11,834 bases of DNA from Methylobacter sp. (GTDB taxonomy: Bacteria > Pseudomonadota > Gammaproteobacteria > Methylococcales > Methylomonadaceae), in the NCBI GenBank assembly GCA_023229605.1, contig JALNYY010000132.1, positions 1-11,834 of the forward strand, written 5' to 3'. The notes below the pieces were generated by a model. It was not told the DNA's origin. It made no database searches and saw only the letters and a program-made list of their open reading frames with translations. Position numbers and translations under genes: made by a program. Below are positions 8,566 to 11,834 of this stretch, in pieces (the stretch's first letter is position 1; each line of letters starts with the position of its first letter).

Positions 8566-8685
8566 GCTCAAATGAGCTAACGTGCTTGAGTCGGGTCGAA
8601 TTGCAGTTAACCGTCGGCGTTTAATTATGTGCGGCGGTTCTTTTATCATCTGACAGTTAAATTGTATATCGGAGTAAACAAAGAT
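8566..8685 (+). other. Predicted 5' leader of the str operon mRNA
   Basis: This stretch of about 120 bases runs from the predicted start site to rpsL. It contains a small hairpin at its very 5' end (GCTC at 8566-8569 with GAGC at 8574-8577, loop AAAT), a larger hairpin with a U-tract (8609-8644), two copies of CAGTTAA (8604-8610 and 8654-8660), and the rpsL ribosome binding site GGAG at 8671-8674. It holds no credible leader peptide gene. Confidence 0.5.
8609..8644 (+). terminator. Possible weak intrinsic terminator or attenuator before rpsL
   Basis: AACCGTCG (8609-8616) pairs with CGGCGGTT (8632-8639) in an 8-bp stem with one G-U pair and a 15-base loop, followed by CTTTTATC. The GC-rich stem and T-run resemble an intrinsic terminator, but four T's and a large loop predict weak activity. 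It lies downstream of the predicted str promoter, so it would act on both str and rpoBC read-through transcripts, as an attenuator would, rather than ending rpoBC transcription alone. Confidence 0.4.
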
Positions 8686-9060
8686 ATGGCCACGATCAAC
8701 CAATTGGTTCGTAAGCCTCGTGCTAAGAAAATAGAAAAAAGCAACGTTCCTGCATTAGAGGCTTGTCCTCAGCGCAGGGGTGTATGTACTCGCGTTTACA
8801 CGACAACGCCTAAAAAACCAAACTCTGCGCTTCGGAAGGTGGCTCGGGTTAGGCTGACTAATGGGGCTGAAGTCAGTAGCTACATTGGCGGTGAGGGGCA
8901 TAATCTTCAGGAGCATTCCGTGGTTCTGATCAGGGGTGGTCGTGTCAAAGATTTGCCGGGTGTGAGGTATCACGTTGTTCGCGGTAGCTTGGATGCATCG
9001 GGTGTGACTAACAGGAAGTGTGGTCGCTCTAAGTATGGAACAAAACGCCCTAAAGGCTAA
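8686..9060 (+). CDS. rpsL: 30S ribosomal protein S12
   Basis: S12 sits at the decoding centre of the 30S subunit and influences translational accuracy. It has 124 residues, the same as E. coli. The start at 8686 gives the canonical MATINQLVRKPR; upstream in-frame GTG codons would add residues not found in S12. GGAG at 8671-8674 is the ribosome binding site, with a longish 11-base spacing. The decoding loop TTTPKKPNS carries K43 and the second loop RGGRVKDLPGVRYH carries K88, the wild-type residues at the usual streptomycin-resistance positions, so the allele looks sensitive. D89 is the residue that RimO methylthiolates in E. coli. It is the first gene of the str operon, with rpsG only 19 bp downstream. 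Identification is certain. Confidence 0.99.
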   Translation: MATINQLVRKPRAKKIEKSNVPALEACPQRRGVCTRVYTTTPKKPNSALRKVARVRLTNGAEVSSYIGGEGHNLQEHSVVLIRGGRVKDLPGVRYHVVRGSLDASGVTNRKCGRSKYGTKRPKG

Positions 9061-9079
9061 ACGTTGGTTGGTGAGATAA

Positions 9080-9550
9080 ATGTCTAGAAGAAGAGTTGCT
9101 ACAAAAAGAGAAATCATTCCTGATCCAAGATTTGGTAGTGTTATGTTGACCAAGTTTATGAATATGATAATGGAGAGTGGTAAAAAGTCTGTTGCAGAGG
9201 GAATTGTCTATGGTGCTTTGGATGTAATCGAAAGTAAGGGGCATAGTGAGCCTCTGGAAGTGCTGTCTAAAGCCTTAGAAAACGTTCAGCCTAGGGTTGA
9301 GGTTAAGTCTCGTCGTGTTGGTGGGGCGACATATCAAGTACCGGTTGAGGTGCGCCCTTCAAGGCGCATGGCTTTGGCGATGCGTTGGTTGATTGATGCT
9401 TCACGCAAAAGAAATGAAAGAAACATGCCGGCTAAACTGGCTGGCGAGTTGATGGATGCTTTTGAGAGCCGGGGTTCTGCTGCTAAAAAGCGTGAAGATA
9501 CGCATAGAATGGCGGAAGCGAACAAGGCTTTCTCGCATTACCGCTGGTAA
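9080..9550 (+). CDS. rpsG: 30S ribosomal protein S7
   Basis: S7 binds the 3' major domain of 16S rRNA, starts head assembly of the 30S subunit and lies near the E site. It has 156 residues, the usual bacterial length, ending in HYRW; the C-terminal tail of E. coli K-12 S7 is absent. Family hallmarks include MSRRRVATKRE at the start, VEVKSRRVGGATYQVPVEVRP (about 74-94), RRMALAMRWLIDASRKR (about 95-111) and KKREDTHRMAEANKAFSHYRW at the end. GGTGAG, 4 bases before the ATG, is the likely ribosome binding site. The 19-bp gap after rpsL suggests translational coupling. In E. coli, S7 represses its operon by binding a much longer rpsL-rpsG spacer that does not exist here. Identification is certain. 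Confidence 0.99.
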   Translation: MSRRRVATKREIIPDPRFGSVMLTKFMNMIMESGKKSVAEGIVYGALDVIESKGHSEPLEVLSKALENVQPRVEVKSRRVGGATYQVPVEVRPSRRMALAMRWLIDASRKRNERNMPAKLAGELMDAFESRGSAAKKREDTHRMAEANKAFSHYRW

Positions 9551-9580
9551 TCAAAGAATTACATTGAAGACTGTATAGTT

Positions 9581-11677
9581 GTGGCGCGTAAAACTCCAAT
9601 AGGGTTTTATCGAAATATCGGTATCATGGCGCATATTGATGCGGGTAAAACCACAACTACAGAGCGTGTGCTCTACTATACAGGCGTGTCTCACAAAATA
9701 GGTGAGGTACATGATGGCGCTGCAACAATGGATTGGATGGAGCAGGAGCAGGAGAGAGGTATTACAATTACTTCGGCTGCAACTACCTGTTTCTGGAGTG
9801 GAATGGAAAAGCAATTTCCTCTGCATCGAATAAATATTATTGATACGCCGGGGCATGTTGACTTTACTATAGAGGTAGAGCGTTCGTTACGTGTTTTAGA
9901 TGGAGCGTGTGCGGTTTTCTGTGCTGTTGGTGGCGTTGAGCCTCAGTCTGAAACAGTTTGGCGTCAGGCGGATAAGTATCGTGTGCCGCGGCTGGTCTTC
10001 GTGAATAAAATGGATCGCACGGGTGCTGATTTTTTGCGGGTAATTGAGCAAATCAAGACGCGTTTAGGTGGGAAAGCGGTTCCGATGCAGTTGCCGATTG
10101 GCGCTGAAGATGCCTTTGAAGGTGTCGTTGATCTAATCAAAATGAAGGCCATATATTGGGATGAAGCCAATATGGGCATGACTTTTAAGGAAAAGGAAAT
10201 TCCGGTCCATATGTTAGCGCTCTGTGAGAAATGGAGAGAGCATATGGTTGAGGCGGCCGCTGAGGGAAGTGAAGATTTATTGGAGAAATACCTTGAAGAA
10301 GAGTGTTTGTCAGACGAAGAGATTCGGTTTGGGATTCGTTATCGAGCGTTAGCGAACCAAATTGTTCCGGCATTTTGTGGTTCAGCCTTTAAAAACAAGG
10401 GTGTTCAGGCTATGTTGGATGCGGTTATCGAGTATCTGCCCGCTCCTACTGATGTTGAAGCCATAAAGGGGCATCTTGAGGATGATGTGACGGAGGCGGT
10501 GCGTCCTGCTAGCGATGATGCTCCTTTTTCGGCGTTAGCATTCAAAATCGCAACAGATCCTTTTGTGGGAACCTTGACTTTTTTTAGAGTTTATTCAGGT
10601 GTGCTCAATTCGGGAGATAGTATCTATAACCCGGTAAAAAAGAAAAAAGAGCGCATTGGTCGTATAGTGCAGATGCATGCTAATAGTCGTGAAGAAGTAA
10701 AAGAGGTCTATGCTGGTGATATAGCGGCTGCGATTGGGCTCAAGGATGTGACGACCGGTGATACGCTTTGCGATCTTAATGAAATTATAATGCTGGAGCG
10801 CATGGACTTCCCTGATCCGGTGATTTCTGTTGCGGTGGAGCCGAAAACAAAAGCTGATCAAGAAAAAATGGGTGTGGCGTTGAGCAAGTTGGCTCAGGAG
10901 GATCCATCTTTTAGAGTGAATACTGATGAAGAGTCAGGGCAAGTGATTATCTCGGGTATGGGAGAATTACACCTTGAAATTATTGTTGATCGCATGAAGA
11001 GGGAGTTCAATGTTGAAGCAAATGTTGGTGCTCCACAGGTCGCATATAGAGAAACAATTCGGAAGACAGTAGAGCAGGAAGGTAAGTTTATAAGGCAGTC
11101 CGGTGGGCGTGGACAGTATGGGCATGTCTGGTTGCGTATTGAGCCGCAAGAAATCGGCGCTGGATATGAGTTTATCAATGAGATTGTTGGTGGGGTTGTT
11201 CCAAAAGAATTTATACCTGCTGTAGATAAAGGTATCCAAGAGCAGTTGAAGAGTGGTATCCTAGCTGGCTATCCTGTACTGGATGTGAAGGTGTCTTTAT
11301 TTGATGGTTCGTATCACGATGTGGATTCGAACGAAATGGCTTTCAAAATTGCCGGTTCTATGTGTTTTAGGGAAGGGGCAAGGAAGGCAAGTCCTGTTTT
11401 GCTTGAGCCGATAATGAAAGTTGAAATCGCCACGCCTGAAGAGTATATGGGCGACGTTGTCGGTGACATCAATAGGCGGCGTGGAATAATACAGGGTATG
11501 GATGATACTCCATCAGGAAAAACACTTAGCTGCGAAGTGCCGTTGGCGGAAATGTTTGGCTATGCAACTGATTTGCGTTCGGCAACGCAGGGGCGGGCTA
11601 CATACAGTATGCAGTTTGAAAAATATAATGAAGCGCCTGCAAATATTGCGGAAGCGATTATTAAAAAATCTTCATAA
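9581..11677 (+). CDS. fusA: Translation elongation factor G
   Basis: EF-G is a cytoplasmic GTPase that drives tRNA-mRNA translocation and, with RRF, ribosome recycling. It has 698 residues (E. coli 704). The start is GTG, giving MARKTPIGFYRNIG, which aligns with the E. coli MARTTPIARYRNIG. GTPase motifs are the P-loop AHIDAGKT (17-24), switch I RGITITSAAT (59-68), DTPGH (88-92) with the catalytic-type H92, NKMD (142-145) and GSAFKNKG. SYHDVDS in the C-terminal third is the domain IV tip region that reaches the decoding centre. FGYATDLRSATQGRA belongs to domain V. There is no strong Shine-Dalgarno sequence: only GAAGA at 9566-9570 precedes the GTG, 30 bp after rpsG, so coupling to rpsG translation is plausible. 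This is a canonical EF-G, not EF-G2, TetO/M or RF3. Identification is certain. Confidence 0.99.
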   Translation: MARKTPIGFYRNIGIMAHIDAGKTTTTERVLYYTGVSHKIGEVHDGAATMDWMEQEQERGITITSAATTCFWSGMEKQFPLHRINIIDTPGHVDFTIEVERSLRVLDGACAVFCAVGGVEPQSETVWRQADKYRVPRLVFVNKMDRTGADFLRVIEQIKTRLGGKAVPMQLPIGAEDAFEGVVDLIKMKAIYWDEANMGMTFKEKEIPVHMLALCEKWREHMVEAAAEGSEDLLEKYLEEECLSDEEIRFGIRYRALANQIVPAFCGSAFKNKGVQAMLDAVIEYLPAPTDVEAIKGHLEDDVTEAVRPASDDAPFSALAFKIATDPFVGTLTFFRVYSGVLNSGDSIYNPVKKKKERIGRIVQMHANSREEVKEVYAGDIAAAIGLKDVTTGDTLCDLNEIIMLERMDFPDPVISVAVEPKTKADQEKMGVALSKLAQEDPSFRVNTDEESGQVIISGMGELHLEIIVDRMKREFNVEANVGAPQVAYRETIRKTVEQEGKFIRQSGGRGQYGHVWLRIEPQEIGAGYEFINEIVGGVVPKEFIPAVDKGIQEQLKSGILAGYPVLDVKVSLFDGSYHDVDSNEMAFKIAGSMCFREGARKASPVLLEPIMKVEIATPEEYMGDVVGDINRRRGIIQGMDDTPSGKTLSCEVPLAEMFGYATDLRSATQGRATYSMQFEKYNEAPANIAEAIIKKSS

Positions 11678-11707
11678 ATATTGAATATAATTTAAAGGTA
11701 TTAACTC

Positions 11708-11834
11708 ATGGCCAAAGAAAAATTCTCACGTAGCAAGCCACACGTAAACGTCGGCACAATCGGTCACGTCGATCATGGTAAGACTACTTTAACTGCTGCT
11801 TTAACAAAAGTAATGGCTGAGCTTCAGGGCGGAG
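11708..11834 (+). CDS. tuf: Translation elongation factor Tu, 5' fragment
   Basis: EF-Tu is the GTPase that delivers aminoacyl-tRNA to the ribosomal A site. Only 42 complete codons are present before the window ends; the full protein is about 395 residues. The fragment starts MAKEKFSRSKPHVNVGTIG and contains the P-loop GHVDHGKT (20-27) and TTLTAALTKV. AAAGG at 11694-11698 lies 9 bases before the ATG and serves as the ribosome binding site. It follows fusA by 30 bp, the standard str operon order. Many gammaproteobacteria carry two nearly identical tuf genes; which copy this is cannot be told from the sequence. The truncation is due to the window edge, not a broken gene. Confidence 0.97.
   Translation, partial: MAKEKFSRSKPHVNVGTIGHVDHGKTTLTAALTKVMAELQGG

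Noticed and set aside
8590..8600. GTCGGGTCGAA in the str leader as a second copy of the rpoB-rpoC repeat
   Set aside because: Only about seven bases match the repeat arm and no inverted partner of that type is present.
8627..8653. Eight-codon ORF (MCGGSFII) in the str leader as a regulatory leader peptide
   Set aside because: No ribosome binding site precedes it, it overlaps the terminator-like hairpin by position only, and its codons show no regulatory run. A chance ORF is more likely.
8629..8685. Extended N-terminus of S12 from the GTG at 8629
   Set aside because: S12 is highly conserved at 124 residues starting MATINQLVRKP; the extra 19 residues have no counterpart in the family.
11686..11691. 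Perfect TATAAT just upstream of tuf, as a possible tuf promoter -10 element
   Set aside because: No -35-like hexamer occurs 16-18 bases upstream (that stretch is A-rich), and transcription would start around 11698, removing the tuf ribosome binding site. AT-rich spacer composition explains it.
1..11834. Any mobile element, CRISPR array, defence system or novel multi-gene system
   Set aside because: Every gene is a recognised core transcription or translation gene in a conserved order; no transposase, integrase, array or unknown ORF fits in the short spacers.

Overview
The window is a contiguous run of housekeeping transcription and translation genes, all on the + strand: rpoB, rpoC, rpsL, rpsG, fusA and the first 42 codons of tuf, which is cut by the right edge. 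It is chromosomal DNA of a gammaproteobacterium with moderate GC. RpoC follows Escherichia coli numbering exactly through at least residue 942, and RpoB, S12, S7 and EF-G are all of proteobacterial type. From memory, the RpoB N-terminus and the dispersed palindromic repeat between rpoB and rpoC resemble aerobic methanotrophs of the Methylococcales. That placement is an inference and was not tested by a search.

Layout. Bases 1-35 are the end of the spacer before rpoB, which in this gene order normally follows rplL. rpoB (36-4130) and rpoC (4293-8498) are separated by a 162-bp spacer. Most of that spacer is a 114-bp imperfect palindrome built from two sub-hairpins, followed by a short hairpin just before the rpoC ribosome binding site. 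rpoC starts at a TTG codon. A 187-bp spacer then carries a near-consensus sigma70 promoter and a leader with a terminator-like hairpin. The str operon follows in tight succession: rpsL (8686-9060), rpsG (9080-9550), fusA (9581-11677) and tuf (from 11708), with gaps of 19, 30 and 30 bp.

The genes supply the two largest RNA polymerase subunits, two small-subunit ribosomal proteins and two elongation factors. The rpoBC and str clusters, distant from each other in E. coli, are adjacent here, as they are in pseudomonads and many other bacteria. I see no strong terminator between rpoC and the str promoter, so read-through from rpoBC into str is plausible.

I found no transposase, CRISPR array, tRNA, toxin-antitoxin pair, defence gene or unknown protein. 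No novel multi-gene system is present. What deserves a second look is in the non-coding spacers: the repeat inside the rpoB-rpoC junction, the promoter and possible attenuator before rpsL, and an rpsL-rpsG gap too short for the E. coli type of S7 autoregulatory site.
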